From positions 1 to 48,634 of the forward strand of contig CAYRTD010000014.1 in the NCBI GenBank assembly GCA_964426915.1: DNA of 48,634 nucleotides, read 5' to 3'. Below the pieces are notes generated by a model. The model was not told the origin of the DNA and searched no databases. It saw nothing but the letters and a program-made list of their open reading frames with translations. This DNA is from CAYRTD01 sp964426915. GTDB taxonomy: Bacteria; Bacteroidota; Bacteroidia; Bacteroidales; GCA-2748055. Within the stretch, counting starts at the first letter, position 1; each line of letters opens with the position of its first letter. The translations under genes and the position numbers were made by a program. Positions 9,070-18,022 of the stretch are shown one piece after another.

Positions 9070-9275
9070 TAATATTACTTCTGTCCAATATGATGAGGGT
9101 GTCTAAAAAGTAATAATCTATTAAAAAGAACTTACAATTTGAAAGTATTTCTCCTTCCTGCCCCACACAAACCCTCCCTCCGGGGCTTTGTTCCCGAACA
9201 TTAGCTTCGCTGAGCTTACCGCCAATATGAGGTTCGGTACTGAGTCAAACACTCGACTTTATTGACAGACTAAAT
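9070..9275 (-). repeat. MITE-like dispersed element, copy B
   Basis: Read on the - strand, the left end (about 9275) contains GTCTGTCAATAAAGTCG and the right end (about 9070) contains TTGGACAGAAGTAAT. Both match the ends of copies A, C and D. The core ATTGGCGGTAAGCTCAGCG and AAGCTAATGTTCG is shared. The inner segment between the core and the right end differs from the other copies and is rich in G. No open frame of note. It fills the gap between the GNAT gene and the SiaC-like gene. Confidence 0.7.
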
Positions 9276-9311
9276 TTTCAGATTATTATTCCCGGAATAA
9301 AAAAATACGGG

Positions 9312-9674
9312 CTATTTTACTTCAATAATGTGGAAAGGGATCTGGATCATCGACCGGAGATCATTACCAAGTTCTTGCATGGACTCATCGTCATAATCAA
9401 AATGCCAGTAGATTATGGCATCATTTCCTTCGAGATAAAATTCATTTAGTCTGGCAAGAAAGTTTGTAATGTATTTTTTTGACCCGCTATTGATATATTC
9501 AAGGTGAAACCGTATTTCGGTTTTACTTTCCGGATCTCCTATATATGCCTGAACTTCTCTAAGGAGGGGTGAATAAAACTCAAAAGCATCTTCCGGTATG
9601 GATCTACCTTTAATTTCAAATACACCGTCTCCGGTGGAAATACTTGGTGTTGTCTTTGTCCCTTCAATATGCAT
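9312..9674 (-). CDS. SiaC-like regulatory phosphoprotein (DUF1987)
   Basis: 120 residues covering the whole DUF1987/SiaC family: the opening GTKTTPSI, FEIKGRSIPEDAFEFYSPLL, the phospho-acceptor region INSGSKKYI (Ser63/Ser65 are candidates), and the C-terminal HFDYDDESMQELG..L and IPFHIIE. In Pseudomonas, SiaC is phosphorylated by the SiaB kinase, dephosphorylated by the SiaA phosphatase and, unphosphorylated, activates a diguanylate cyclase. In this window no kinase, phosphatase or GGDEF gene is near, so it is an orphan; in Bacteroidota the output is unknown. The upstream gene on the same strand is a small ribbon-helix-helix-like protein, 70 bases away. Confidence 0.85.
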   Translation of the reverse strand: MHIEGTKTTPSISTGDGVFEIKGRSIPEDAFEFYSPLLREVQAYIGDPESKTEIRFHLEYINSGSKKYITNFLARLNEFYLEGNDAIIYWHFDYDDESMQELGNDLRSMIQIPFHIIEVK

Positions 9675-9744
9675 GTTAAAACCTTTTCTGGGTTGTAAAG
9701 ATAAACAAAATCGTTATACAAATTGAAAAGTTTGAAGGAGAATA

Positions 9745-9972
9745 TTATTTTACGAAAAGATTTGGTTTCTCAAAATCAAACAGGCTCGGATAATCCTCAT
9801 CAAATTTTCTCAGGATTTCAGACAGGATTGTTTCCCGCATGAACTTGGATTTGTTTGAAACTTTGTATTTGGTACAGTAAGCCTCAATAGCTTTCATTTC
9901 CCGGTTATTGAATAAAAGGGACTGATGATTTTTTCGTAACAGATCTTTCTCTTTTGATTTGCGGGTTTTCAC
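9745..9972 (-). CDS. small ribbon-helix-helix-like protein
   Basis: 75 residues, GTG start. A basic N-terminus (KTRKSKEKDLLRKN) is followed by a strand-like HQSLLFNNREMKAIEAY and KVSNKSKFMRETILSEILRKF, which fits the strand-helix-helix order of RHH/CopG-type DNA-binding proteins, with SKFMRE as the second helix. I recall similar short conserved proteins in Bacteroidota, but no function. It is read in the same direction as the SiaC-like gene and could be cotranscribed with it. The DNA-binding role is inference from pattern. Confidence 0.6.
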   Translation of the reverse strand: MKTRKSKEKDLLRKNHQSLLFNNREMKAIEAYCTKYKVSNKSKFMRETILSEILRKFDEDYPSLFDFEKPNLFVK

Positions 9973-10062
9973 TGGCGGATAAATTTTATTTTCAAAAATA
10001 TGGATTTAATAACCAATTACCCTGTAAATCGCGCTTTAAAGAATTAACAAGATATAAACATC

Positions 10063-11505
10063 TCAATCGTCATACTTGAGGATCCGGTATATGCCTCCGG
10101 GAGTAATAATTTTAAAAAGTACTGCAAGAATAAGACTTCCGGCAGTGGCCGCAATAAAACCGACACTCCAGTTCATAATATATAATTTCGTTGTCCAGCT
10201 GAGCAGGAAAACGAGAATGATATAACCTCCTAATCTCAGGAGAAAAGAAATATTTACCCTGATATTCAATATTTTTCTGGCAACAATGATCTGGGCCAGT
10301 GCATAAAAGGCCTGAGAGGAAAGACTTGCAATGGCTGCTCCTTTGGCTTTGAGTACCGGGATCAGGATAAGGTTTAGGGAGAGATTGATTATCACAGTAA
10401 TAGCAGCAAGCGTATTTAATTGTTTAAGACTTTTGTTTGCAGTTAGTAAGGTGCCGAAAATATAAGAAGAAGAAATGAAAATAAAACCGTTTATAAGTAT
10501 ACTGAATACCCCTGCTGAATATGCTATTTCTTCGACATAAAGCAGATCGATGATCTGGTAATTGTAAAACCAGGCTATTGAAGCAAGGGTAATGGCCGGA
10601 ACGAATACAATTGAATAGGAGAGTTTAATCATTTCTCCTACCCCTTCTTTTAGTTTGATCATTTTGGAGAAAATGGGTAACAGCATTCCTGCGATAAGAA
10701 CTGCATACATGTTTACCGCATCAAGTATCCTGTAACTTTGTGCATAGATGCCTGCCTGAAATTTCCCGTCATCAAGCATTCTTTCGAGAAGTACTGAATC
10801 GAAACGATTGAAAAAAGACATCAGAAGAATAAGAATAGCAAAAGGATAACTTTCTTTCAGAATGCTGATCCCGTTCCTGAAGCCGAACTTAAGATGAACC
10901 TGTCCTGCATGCTTCAGTACAATAAAAAGAATAATTACTGCAGCGATAATATAGGCCGCAGTTTGTGAATATACCAGCCACTCTATCTGGAATTCTTTTT
11001 GGCTTACATTACCCCATATCAGTACCGAGCAAATGATGATGACGAAGAAGCGGTCGGCAACAGAGAGGATTGCGTCTGTGCGGAATAAATGTAATCCGCT
11101 TATATTTGATCTGAGGTAAAGAATAAATGATAACAGAAACTGATTGATAACCAGCAAGAACAACATACTGAACTGTCGGGTTGAGTACCCCAGAAATAAA
11201 CCGGTCAAAATGACGATGACACCATATACAACAGATAATGCCAATTTTAATGGAACAATCCGGGAAAAATTTGAACTTAGCCGGGAATGGTCCCTGGCAA
11301 TTTCACGGTTATTATAATTTGTGATACCGACATCAAGGAGAATATTCAACAGTATAGATAAACTCAAAAGAGAAAAATATAATCCATATTCCTCTGCACC
11401 GACAATATTCTGAACTTTCCTGTCAATTCCGAACATCCAGAATGTCTTTATCAGGAAGTTCAGAAATATCAGAATTGCTACGTTAGTAATAAATTTCTTT
11501 TTCAA
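10063..11505 (-). CDS. oligosaccharide flippase / polysaccharide biosynthesis membrane protein (MATE-like)
   Basis: 480 residues and about 12-14 hydrophobic helices spread over the whole length. It begins KKKFITNVAILIFLNFLIKTFWMFGIDRKVQNIVGAEEYGLYF, which is the typical Wzx/RfbX opening with the VGAEEYGLY motif, and contains AKGAAIASLSSQAFYALAQI near the C-terminus. Proteins of this class flip lipid-linked sugars across the inner membrane. It is divergent from the glycosyltransferase at 11623, with the two starts about 120 bases apart, which supports a common role in surface glycan synthesis. The transported glycan is unknown. Confidence 0.87.
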   Translation of the reverse strand: MKKKFITNVAILIFLNFLIKTFWMFGIDRKVQNIVGAEEYGLYFSLLSLSILLNILLDVGITNYNNREIARDHSRLSSNFSRIVPLKLALSVVYGVIVILTGLFLGYSTRQFSMLFLLVINQFLLSFILYLRSNISGLHLFRTDAILSVADRFFVIIICSVLIWGNVSQKEFQIEWLVYSQTAAYIIAAVIILFIVLKHAGQVHLKFGFRNGISILKESYPFAILILLMSFFNRFDSVLLERMLDDGKFQAGIYAQSYRILDAVNMYAVLIAGMLLPIFSKMIKLKEGVGEMIKLSYSIVFVPAITLASIAWFYNYQIIDLLYVEEIAYSAGVFSILINGFIFISSSYIFGTLLTANKSLKQLNTLAAITVIINLSLNLILIPVLKAKGAAIASLSSQAFYALAQIIVARKILNIRVNISFLLRLGGYIILVFLLSWTTKLYIMNWSVGFIAATAGSLILAVLFKIITPGGIYRILKYDD

Positions 11506-11622
11506 AATTTTTACCGGGTTAAAGTCCTAACCTGTTTTAATAATAAAGGCTAAAATTAATATATTTTATAAGGGTGAAGGCAAAGATTGTATCTTTAAAC
11601 TGTTTTTTATAAAAATGCCCAA

Positions 11623-12753
11623 ATGAGAATTGCTGTAAATACCCGATTATTACTTAAAGACCGGCTCGATGGTATTGGCTGGTTTAGCTTTGAGACTCTT
11701 AAACGCATCACCCGCTCTCATCCTGAGCATGAGTTCTTTTTTCTTTTCGACAGGGCTTTTGACAGTCAGTTTATTTTTTCTGAAAATATTCAGCCTGTGA
11801 TTTTAAGTCCTCAAGCCCGCCACCCTGTACTCTGGTTTTTATGGCTGGAGGTTTCTGTAAGGAATTTTTTGAAAAATAATAACATTGATCTTTTTGTTTC
11901 CCCTGATGGCTTTATCCCTTTAAACTCGGAGATTCCATCGGTATCTGTGATTCACGATATAAATTTTTTCCACAGGCCCAAAGATCTACCACCTTTTGCA
12001 AGAGCATACTATAATTATTTTTTTCCCCGTTTTGCAAAGAAAGCAGCTAGAATAGCTACGGTTTCAGAATATTCTGCCAGGGATATCGCCCGGAGTTATA
12101 AAATCGAAAGATCATGTATTGATGTCGTATATAATGGGGTAAACGAAAATTTCTGTCCACTGTCAACAACCGAAATTAATCGGTACAGAAAAAAAATCAG
12201 CGGGGGTTTATCCTATTTTATTTTTATAGGAAGTTTGCACCCCAGAAAAAATGTGGCCAATCTGTTGAGGGCCTATGAGCGTTTCAGAGAAAAATCAGAT
12301 GCCAAAGTTAAAATGGTTATTGTCGGCGAAAAGTTTTTTTTAACTTCGTCCATCGAAAAAGTCCTCAAAAATATGATAACAGCGGAGGATGTTATCTTCA
12401 CAGGGAGATTGAAAGCTAATGAATTACATAAGGTACTGGCCTCTTCACTGGCCCTGACCTTTATCCCGTATTTTGAAGGATTTGGCATCCCCTTAACGGA
12501 AGCCATGAAATGCGGTGTTCCTGTGATTGCGTCCAATGTGACTTCCCTTCCTGAGGTTGGTGGTGATGCAGTCTTGTTTGCAGGACCCGGGGATATTGAA
12601 AAAGTGTCGGATCACATGAAGCTCTTTGCAGAGGATCCGGGAATAAGAAAAGCATTTATTGAAAAAGGTTATGAAAGAGTAGAACTTTTCAGTTGGAACC
12701 GAACTGCTGAAAAATTCTGGAATTGTATTGAAAAAGCATTGGATGAAGCTTAA
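11623..12753 (+). CDS. glycosyltransferase family 4 (GT-B fold)
   Basis: 376 residues. The N-terminal domain starts MRIAVNTRLLLKDRLDGIGWF with the acceptor-side glycine loop. The C-terminal domain holds the donor-binding signatures GSLHPRKNVANLLRAYERF and EGFGIPLTEAMKCGVPVIASN with the E-x7-E motif, then LPEVGGDAVLF. It should transfer a sugar from a nucleotide sugar to a lipid-linked or free glycan in the cytoplasm. A TATCTTTA -7-like box lies about 30 bases before the start. Its 3' end overlaps rnhB. Donor and acceptor cannot be read. Confidence 0.9.
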   Translation: MRIAVNTRLLLKDRLDGIGWFSFETLKRITRSHPEHEFFFLFDRAFDSQFIFSENIQPVILSPQARHPVLWFLWLEVSVRNFLKNNNIDLFVSPDGFIPLNSEIPSVSVIHDINFFHRPKDLPPFARAYYNYFFPRFAKKAARIATVSEYSARDIARSYKIERSCIDVVYNGVNENFCPLSTTEINRYRKKISGGLSYFIFIGSLHPRKNVANLLRAYERFREKSDAKVKMVIVGEKFFLTSSIEKVLKNMITAEDVIFTGRLKANELHKVLASSLALTFIPYFEGFGIPLTEAMKCGVPVIASNVTSLPEVGGDAVLFAGPGDIEKVSDHMKLFAEDPGIRKAFIEKGYERVELFSWNRTAEKFWNCIEKALDEA

Positions 12754-13348
12754 AGCCTATTATAAAAATGGTGTAATTGAAGCAGGTTGTGATGAGGCAG
12801 GCCGGGGATGCCTGGCAGGACCGGTATTTGCTGCTGCAGTTGTGTTGCCTTCCGATTATCACCATCCTTTGCTGAACGACTCGAAAGTATTGAATGAAAA
12901 ACAACGGGAGTTGCTGAGGTTTGAAATTGAGAAAGAAGCAGTGAACTGGGCAGTTGCTTCTGTTACCAATACCGAGATAGATGAAATAAATATTTTAAAG
13001 GCTTCATTCCTTGCTATGCACCGGGCTCTCGATCAACTTAATCCCGTCCCGCAACATATTATTATTGATGGCAACAGATTTCAGCCCTATAAAAATGTTC
13101 CGGATATTTGTATAATACAGGGGGATGGAAAATACTATTCCATTGCTGCTGCATCTGTTCTGGCAAAAACCTACAGGGATGATTTTATGAGGGAGATCCA
13201 TAATGAATTTCCTCATTATAACTGGTATAATAATAAAGGCTATGCTACCCGAAACCACAGGGAAGGAATTAAAAAATATGGTGCCTGCTACTGGCACCGT
13301 AAATCATTTAACTTGCTGGACAATCAACTGGATATTGAATTTCCTTAG
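12743..13348 (+). CDS. rnhB: ribonuclease HII
   Basis: 201 residues from the ATG at 12743, which overlaps the glycosyltransferase by 11 bases; a TTG at 12728 would add five residues and is less likely. The enzyme cuts RNA and single ribonucleotides in DNA duplexes. Seen are AGCDEAGRGCLAGPV with catalytic Asp17 and Glu18, LNDSKVLNEKQRE, the IIIDGN aspartate, and SIAAASVLAKTYRDDFM with its active-site-side helix. Length is standard. The 3' end overlaps by four bases the stop of the facing outer-membrane protein gene. Confidence 0.96.
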   Translation: MKLKAYYKNGVIEAGCDEAGRGCLAGPVFAAAVVLPSDYHHPLLNDSKVLNEKQRELLRFEIEKEAVNWAVASVTNTEIDEINILKASFLAMHRALDQLNPVPQHIIIDGNRFQPYKNVPDICIIQGDGKYYSIAAASVLAKTYRDDFMREIHNEFPHYNWYNNKGYATRNHREGIKKYGACYWHRKSFNLLDNQLDIEFP

Positions 13349-13905
13349 AATCCAATGCCCACGGTAACTCCAAGCCGGACAGAAAATCCTTCCAGAAGAC
13401 CCAGGGACGCATTTTCTTCCATGCCCGACTCCACTTTAACACTAAGATCGTAATACGCGGGCCCGATAAAGGCTTCAAGTGAAATGGTTTCCTTAAACAG
13501 CCGCTGAACTCCCACAAGGACCCCGCCACCTATATTGGTTAGACTTGCTTTTACATAGTCGGGAGTACCTGCATCTCCGCTCTCTAAGCCTATGGAACCG
13601 TATCTGATAAAAGGGGCAATGAATGCTCCACTGGGTATCGTTTTGCTCTCAGATAGATAATAACGATACTCGGGTATAATTGAAAAACCATCAAGACGGG
13701 TATCGCCAATTTCCCAGCCTGCAAAATATGCACCGCCTAACTGAACACTCATGTCTTTATTAAGCACTCTTTCGTAAGCAAGGGTATAGGTTCTGATAAT
13801 AGGAGCCGTCAGACTTGTTTTTATTACATTACTTCTTTCCTGTGCATGGGTTATCCCCATACTGATGAATAAAGCACTTAAAAGAACCGTAAAACATGTT
13901 TTCAT
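13345..13905 (-). CDS. outer-membrane beta-barrel protein (DUF3575-like)
   Basis: 186 residues with a Sec signal peptide (cut after about THAQ, residue 21). The rest alternates polar and hydrophobic residues in amphipathic strands (TYTLAYERVLNKDMSVQLGGAYF, GFSIIPEYRYYL, IGGGVLVGVQRLF, FSVRLGVTVGIGF) and ends in Phe, which fits an eight-stranded barrel. The NVIKTSLTAPIIRTYTLAYERVL opening resembles DUF3575-type barrels of Bacteroidota. Convergent with rnhB. A TATTTTTA -7-like box lies upstream. Function unknown. Confidence 0.72.
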   Translation of the reverse strand: MKTCFTVLLSALFISMGITHAQERSNVIKTSLTAPIIRTYTLAYERVLNKDMSVQLGGAYFAGWEIGDTRLDGFSIIPEYRYYLSESKTIPSGAFIAPFIRYGSIGLESGDAGTPDYVKASLTNIGGGVLVGVQRLFKETISLEAFIGPAYYDLSVKVESGMEENASLGLLEGFSVRLGVTVGIGF

Positions 13906-14267
13906 GATTTGAATTGTTTATGTTTTTTAATTTATAAAAATAGCACCTTCCCAGCTAACCTGCTTTTTTGTAAATCCTTGTTTTAATATGATACAAAGCA
14001 GGTTGTCCGATTTTTTTATCTTTTGTTTAATAAATGAAATTTGTAAATTAAGCAGGCGAAAAAACAACATACCTAAAGTTACTTTTTATAGACAAGGAGA
14101 TTTAACCCTGTGGAATTATATTCTATAAAGTAAAAATATAGTCCCCTATGAACGAACACATTGCCTCTGATATCAGTCTTTCTTACGGGAGCTGATAACG
14201 GGGGGTTACAGAAAAAAGCAATTTTTTTAAAAGGGTTCGTGTGGGCGATATAAACACTTAATAACCT
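13906..14267. other. 362-base gap with an inverted repeat
   Basis: This is the upstream region of the barrel gene and the 3' side of aspS. No gene is seen. A 10-bp perfect inverted repeat (AACCTGCTTT at 13957-13966, AAAGCAGGTT at 13995-14004) with a 28-base loop is the only structure of note; without a T-run after it on either strand it is not an obvious terminator. Confidence 0.45.
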
Positions 14268-16034
14268 TTATTGCTTACTCCCATTTTTGGGTATAATAAG
14301 AAGATTTAATTCTCTCAACTGGTCTTCCGAAACCGGTGAAGGAGAATCGATCATAACGTCTCTTCCGGCATTGTTTTTTGGAAATGCAATAACATCCCTT
14401 ATTGAATCCAGCCCGGCAAACAGCGATACCCAACGGTCGAAACCAAATGCAATTCCTCCGTGTGGTGGCGCACCATATTGAAAGGCTTTCATAAGAAATC
14501 CGAATTGTGCCTGTGCCTCCTCATCTGTGAAACCAAGCTGCCTGAACATGAGTTCCTGAAGTTTCTGATCGTGGATCCTGATGGACCCTCCGCCAATTTC
14601 AACACCATTAATAACCAGATCGTAAGCGTTTGCCCGGACTTTACCCGGATCGGTACTTAGCAGGTCGATATCCTCTTCTACAGGTGAGGTAAAAGGATGA
14701 TGCATGGCATGAAAGCGTGAAGATTCTACATCCCACTCAAGCAGAGGGAAGTCTACTACCCATAGTGGTTTGTAGATATTTTTATCTCTCAGATTCAGCC
14801 GGCTTGCCATTTCAAGCCTCAATTCACCCAGCTGCTCAAGGGTAGAGAATTTATTACCTGCAAGTAATAGCAACAGGTCACCGGGTTTTGCCCCCAGCAT
14901 TTCGGCCCAGCCTTTCAGCGCATTTTGATCATAAAATTTATCTACCGATGATTTGAAACTTCCGTCGCTGTTATATTTCACATATACAAGGCCCCTAGCA
15001 CCAATCTGGGGCCTCTGAACCCAGTTTGTGAGTTCATCCAGTTGCTTTCTGGAATATTCTCCACAGTTTTCTGCATTGATTCCCCCTATATACTCTACAC
15101 TGTCAAAAACCTTAAAGCCCTTATTCTGAACAAGGCTTGTAAGATCATGGATCTTCATTCCGAACCTTATGTCGGGCTTGTCGCTGCCATAATTTTCCAT
15201 GGCATCCCAATAGGGAAGTTTAGGAAATCTATAATCAATATCAACATTCAGGATTTCCCTGAACAGATGATTAGCAAGACCTTCAAAAGTGTTAAGTACA
15301 TCATCTCTGTCGACAAAAGACATTTCACAATCAATCTGTGTGAATTCCGGTTGCCTGTCTGCACGCAGATCCTCATCCCTGAAACATTTCACAATCTGAA
15401 AATATTTGTCGAAACCGGCTACCATCAAAAGTTGTTTAAAGGTCTGTGGTGACTGTGGCAGCGCATAAAATTGGTTCGGATTCATTCTCGAGGGAACAAC
15501 AAAATCGCGTGCACCCTCCGGAGTTGATTTAATGAGTACAGGAGTTTCAATCTCCAGGAAGCCCTGATCGCTCATATACTTTCTTACTTCATGTGCCATC
15601 CTGTGTCTCAGTTCCAGGTTTTTTCTTACTACAGCACGCCGGAGGTCAAGATAACGGTATTTCATTCTGAGGTCTTCTCCACCGTCAGTTTCTTTTTCTA
15701 TGGTGAATGGGGGAGTTTGGGATTTGCTCAGGATATTCAATTCATCGACAATAATTTCAATTTCTCCTGTAGGGATTTTGAGGTTTTTGTTACTTCTTTC
15801 CCTGACTTTTCCGGTTGCCTGAATCACATACTCCCGGCCAAGTTTCCTGGCTTTTTCACACAGGGCCTTATTTGTTTCCATATTGAATGCAAGCTGGGTA
15901 ATGCCATACCTGTCTCTAAGATCTACAAATGTAAGACCTCCGAGATCTCTTGATTTTTGAATCCATCCGCTAAGGGTTACTTTTTTTTCTGTATCATTAA
16001 TATTTAATTCTCCGCAAGTGTGTGTTCTGTACAT
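14268..16034 (-). CDS. aspS: aspartyl-tRNA synthetase
   Basis: 588 residues, normal for the long bacterial type with an inserted GAD domain. It charges tRNA-Asp with aspartate. The N-terminal anticodon-binding OB fold is VTLSGWIQKSRDLGGLTFVDLRDRYG. Class II motif 2 is FRDEDLRADRQPEFTQID and motif 3 is GGIAFGFDRWVSLFAG near the C-terminus. The middle of the protein (about 290-420) is the GAD insertion. The divergent tadA starts 113 bases away; in the shared gap a TATTTTCG -7-like box faces aspS. Whether it is the strict or the Asn-tolerant type cannot be decided by eye. Confidence 0.97.
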   Translation of the reverse strand: MYRTHTCGELNINDTEKKVTLSGWIQKSRDLGGLTFVDLRDRYGITQLAFNMETNKALCEKARKLGREYVIQATGKVRERSNKNLKIPTGEIEIIVDELNILSKSQTPPFTIEKETDGGEDLRMKYRYLDLRRAVVRKNLELRHRMAHEVRKYMSDQGFLEIETPVLIKSTPEGARDFVVPSRMNPNQFYALPQSPQTFKQLLMVAGFDKYFQIVKCFRDEDLRADRQPEFTQIDCEMSFVDRDDVLNTFEGLANHLFREILNVDIDYRFPKLPYWDAMENYGSDKPDIRFGMKIHDLTSLVQNKGFKVFDSVEYIGGINAENCGEYSRKQLDELTNWVQRPQIGARGLVYVKYNSDGSFKSSVDKFYDQNALKGWAEMLGAKPGDLLLLLAGNKFSTLEQLGELRLEMASRLNLRDKNIYKPLWVVDFPLLEWDVESSRFHAMHHPFTSPVEEDIDLLSTDPGKVRANAYDLVINGVEIGGGSIRIHDQKLQELMFRQLGFTDEEAQAQFGFLMKAFQYGAPPHGGIAFGFDRWVSLFAGLDSIRDVIAFPKNNAGRDVMIDSPSPVSEDQLRELNLLIIPKNGSKQ

Positions 16035-16146
16035 GGTTTTTTATTTTTGTTGCCGTAACCGGTTTAAATTAATTTTTTCCCGTATTTCGTTCTGATGCGA
16101 AAATAAAAAGAATCAGGGTGATAAAACAGGATAAAAACCTAAAATT

Positions 16147-16593
16147 ATGCAATATCCTCTTTTTTCCGATGAATATTTTATGAATGAAGCTTTGAAAGAA
16201 GCAAATATCGCAATGGAAATAAATGAGATTCCAGTTGGGGCGGTAATTGTTATGAATAATCAGATTATTGCCCGTGGACATAATATGACAGAAGGATTAC
16301 TGGATGTAACTGCTCATGCGGAAATGCTTTCCCTGACCTCTGCTTTTAATTTTCTGGGAGCAAAATACTTACCGGAATGTACGCTCTACGTAACTCTTGA
16401 GCCCTGTACGATGTGTGCTTCTGCTATGCGGTGGGCACAACTTGGAAAATTGGTTTACGGGGCACCGGATCCAAAAGCAGGATTCAGCCTTTTGGATAGC
16501 CCTTTGCTGCATCCAAAAACTTCTGTGATTAATGGAGTGTTGGAGAATGAGTGCAGCATATTACTTAAGAAGTTTTTTGAGGATAAGAGATGA
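16147..16593 (+). CDS. tadA: tRNA-specific adenosine deaminase
   Basis: 148 residues. TadA converts the wobble adenosine of tRNA-Arg(ACG) to inosine. The zinc site is complete: His57-Ala-Glu59 (the proton shuttle) and Pro86-Cys87-Thr-Met-Cys90. The core reads EIPVGAVIV, VTAHAEM, LYVTLEPCTMCASAM and VYGAPDPKAGF, all typical. It converges on aroA with 18 bases between the stops. Confidence 0.95.
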   Translation: MQYPLFSDEYFMNEALKEANIAMEINEIPVGAVIVMNNQIIARGHNMTEGLLDVTAHAEMLSLTSAFNFLGAKYLPECTLYVTLEPCTMCASAMRWAQLGKLVYGAPDPKAGFSLLDSPLLHPKTSVINGVLENECSILLKKFFEDKR

Positions 16594-16611
16594 CGAATTG
16601 CATTCCAGTGT

Positions 16612-17841
16612 TCACGAGCTAAGACCAAAACCTGCGGATTCAAGATCTGTCCAAAATCCTGGATAGGATTTACTTACAACACCGGGATCTTCAAGAATAA
16701 GTTCGCCGGATTTTAGGGATAAGGGAGCCATCCCCAATGCCATCCGGTGATCATCGTAAGTCTTAATATTAACTTTTTTACTCCAGTCTGGAAGGCTCTT
16801 TCCATCCCACCAGATCAGATCCCCGTCTGCGGAAAAGGAAATTTCCACCCCAAACTTCTGGAGTTCGTTGTATAATGCTGTTACCCGGTCAGTTTCTTTT
16901 ATCCTTAAAGATCTACACCCTGAAAAATAAAAGGGAATATTCCTGGCAGTACAATAAGGCGCAAAGCTTTGAACCATATCAGGATTATCCCTGAAGTCGA
17001 AGTGAAATTGCTTTAAATGTATTTCAGATCCTGTTATTTTCACTCCTTCTTTTGTAAAAGTTGAACTTACCCCAAGATTGTTAAACATATCAATTATCTG
17101 TGAGTCGCCCTGTGTACTGTTTTTCCGCAATCCTTTTAATAGAATTTCAGCATTCGGGTGAAGCCCTGCAATCATGTACCAGTATGAAGCACTACTCCAG
17201 TCAGACTCCACGCTTATAGAACCTTCATTATAGGGAATATTTTCTACCCGGATAATATTGTTTTCTTTTCTCACCCATGCTCCTGCCTCCTGCATAAGCG
17301 AGATCGTCATATTTATATAACTGGAGGAGATGGTATCCCCTTCAAGAACCAGTTCCAGACCTCCGTCGAGGTAAGGGCCTGTCATGAGAATTGCACTGAT
17401 ATACTGACTGCTGATACCTGAATCAATCCTGATGGTTTTTCCCCTGAGTTTCTTTCCCCGGATCTTAAGCGGAGGATATCCGGATTTTTCCAGATAGGTA
17501 ATATCAGCACCCAGATTTTTTAAAGCTTCCACGAGTTCCCCGATGGGGCGATCCTTCATTCTCTCGGTTCCGGTAAGGATCACCTCTTTGTTTCCTGTTG
17601 AATAAAAGGCGGTGAGAAATCTCATGGTTGTGCCGGCATGTCCTGCATTCTTTATTTTTTCTTTGGAATTCAACAATTCGACCATCGTTCGGGTATCATC
17701 ACTATCAGAAAGATTTTCCGGGAGAATGCTGTTTCCCGAAAGCGCAGATATCATGAGAAGCCTGTTACTGATGCTTTTAGAGGCAGGAAGGTATACTACG
17801 CTCCTGATCTTTTTGGGAATGTTTTTGATTGAAATATGCAT
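16612..17841 (-). CDS. aroA: 3-phosphoshikimate 1-carboxyvinyltransferase (EPSP synthase)
   Basis: 409 residues, the shorter and divergent AroA form seen in Bacteroidota. It joins phosphoenolpyruvate to shikimate 3-phosphate on the way to aromatic amino acids. Seen are the substrate loop PASKSISNR, NAGHAGTTMRFLTAF (the PEP-side NAGTA/T equivalent reads NAGHAGT), GSISVESDWSSASYWY and the C-terminal KETDRVTAL and DDHRMALGMAPL. No other shikimate pathway gene is nearby. The NAGHAGT loop differs from the NAGTAMR of the Escherichia coli type, so inhibitor sensitivity should not be assumed. Confidence 0.94.
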   Translation of the reverse strand: MHISIKNIPKKIRSVVYLPASKSISNRLLMISALSGNSILPENLSDSDDTRTMVELLNSKEKIKNAGHAGTTMRFLTAFYSTGNKEVILTGTERMKDRPIGELVEALKNLGADITYLEKSGYPPLKIRGKKLRGKTIRIDSGISSQYISAILMTGPYLDGGLELVLEGDTISSSYINMTISLMQEAGAWVRKENNIIRVENIPYNEGSISVESDWSSASYWYMIAGLHPNAEILLKGLRKNSTQGDSQIIDMFNNLGVSSTFTKEGVKITGSEIHLKQFHFDFRDNPDMVQSFAPYCTARNIPFYFSGCRSLRIKETDRVTALYNELQKFGVEISFSADGDLIWWDGKSLPDWSKKVNIKTYDDHRMALGMAPLSLKSGELILEDPGVVSKSYPGFWTDLESAGFGLSS

Positions 17842-17975
17842 AAAACCTGGTTTTCGGATATAAAAATAGATAATTTTTGCTTTAATAAGGCACGGCAGCT
17901 GTATTCAGTACATCATTGAAATTTTTATATTGCATAACATAAGCAGATTAAAGGGAATTAGACGTTTTATCTTGT

Positions 17976-17983
17976 TATTTTTG
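17976..17983 (+). promoter_or_regulatory. -7 box (TATTTTTG) of proline dehydrogenase
   Basis: TATTTTTG is an exact TAnnTTTG match and lies 40 bases before the start codon. No convincing TTTG -33 element stands at 19-21 bases upstream. Confidence 0.5.
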
Positions 17984-18022
17984 AGCTGCCAATTCAGATT
18001 CGGCTGATAATAAGGAACAAGT

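Noticed and set aside
12728..12742. TTG start for rnhB.
   Set aside because: It adds five residues (MKKHW) with no family support; ATG at 12743 is the better start.
13957..14004. Inverted repeat considered as terminator of aspS.
   Set aside because: The loop is 28 bases and no T-run follows; aspS ends more than 260 bases away.
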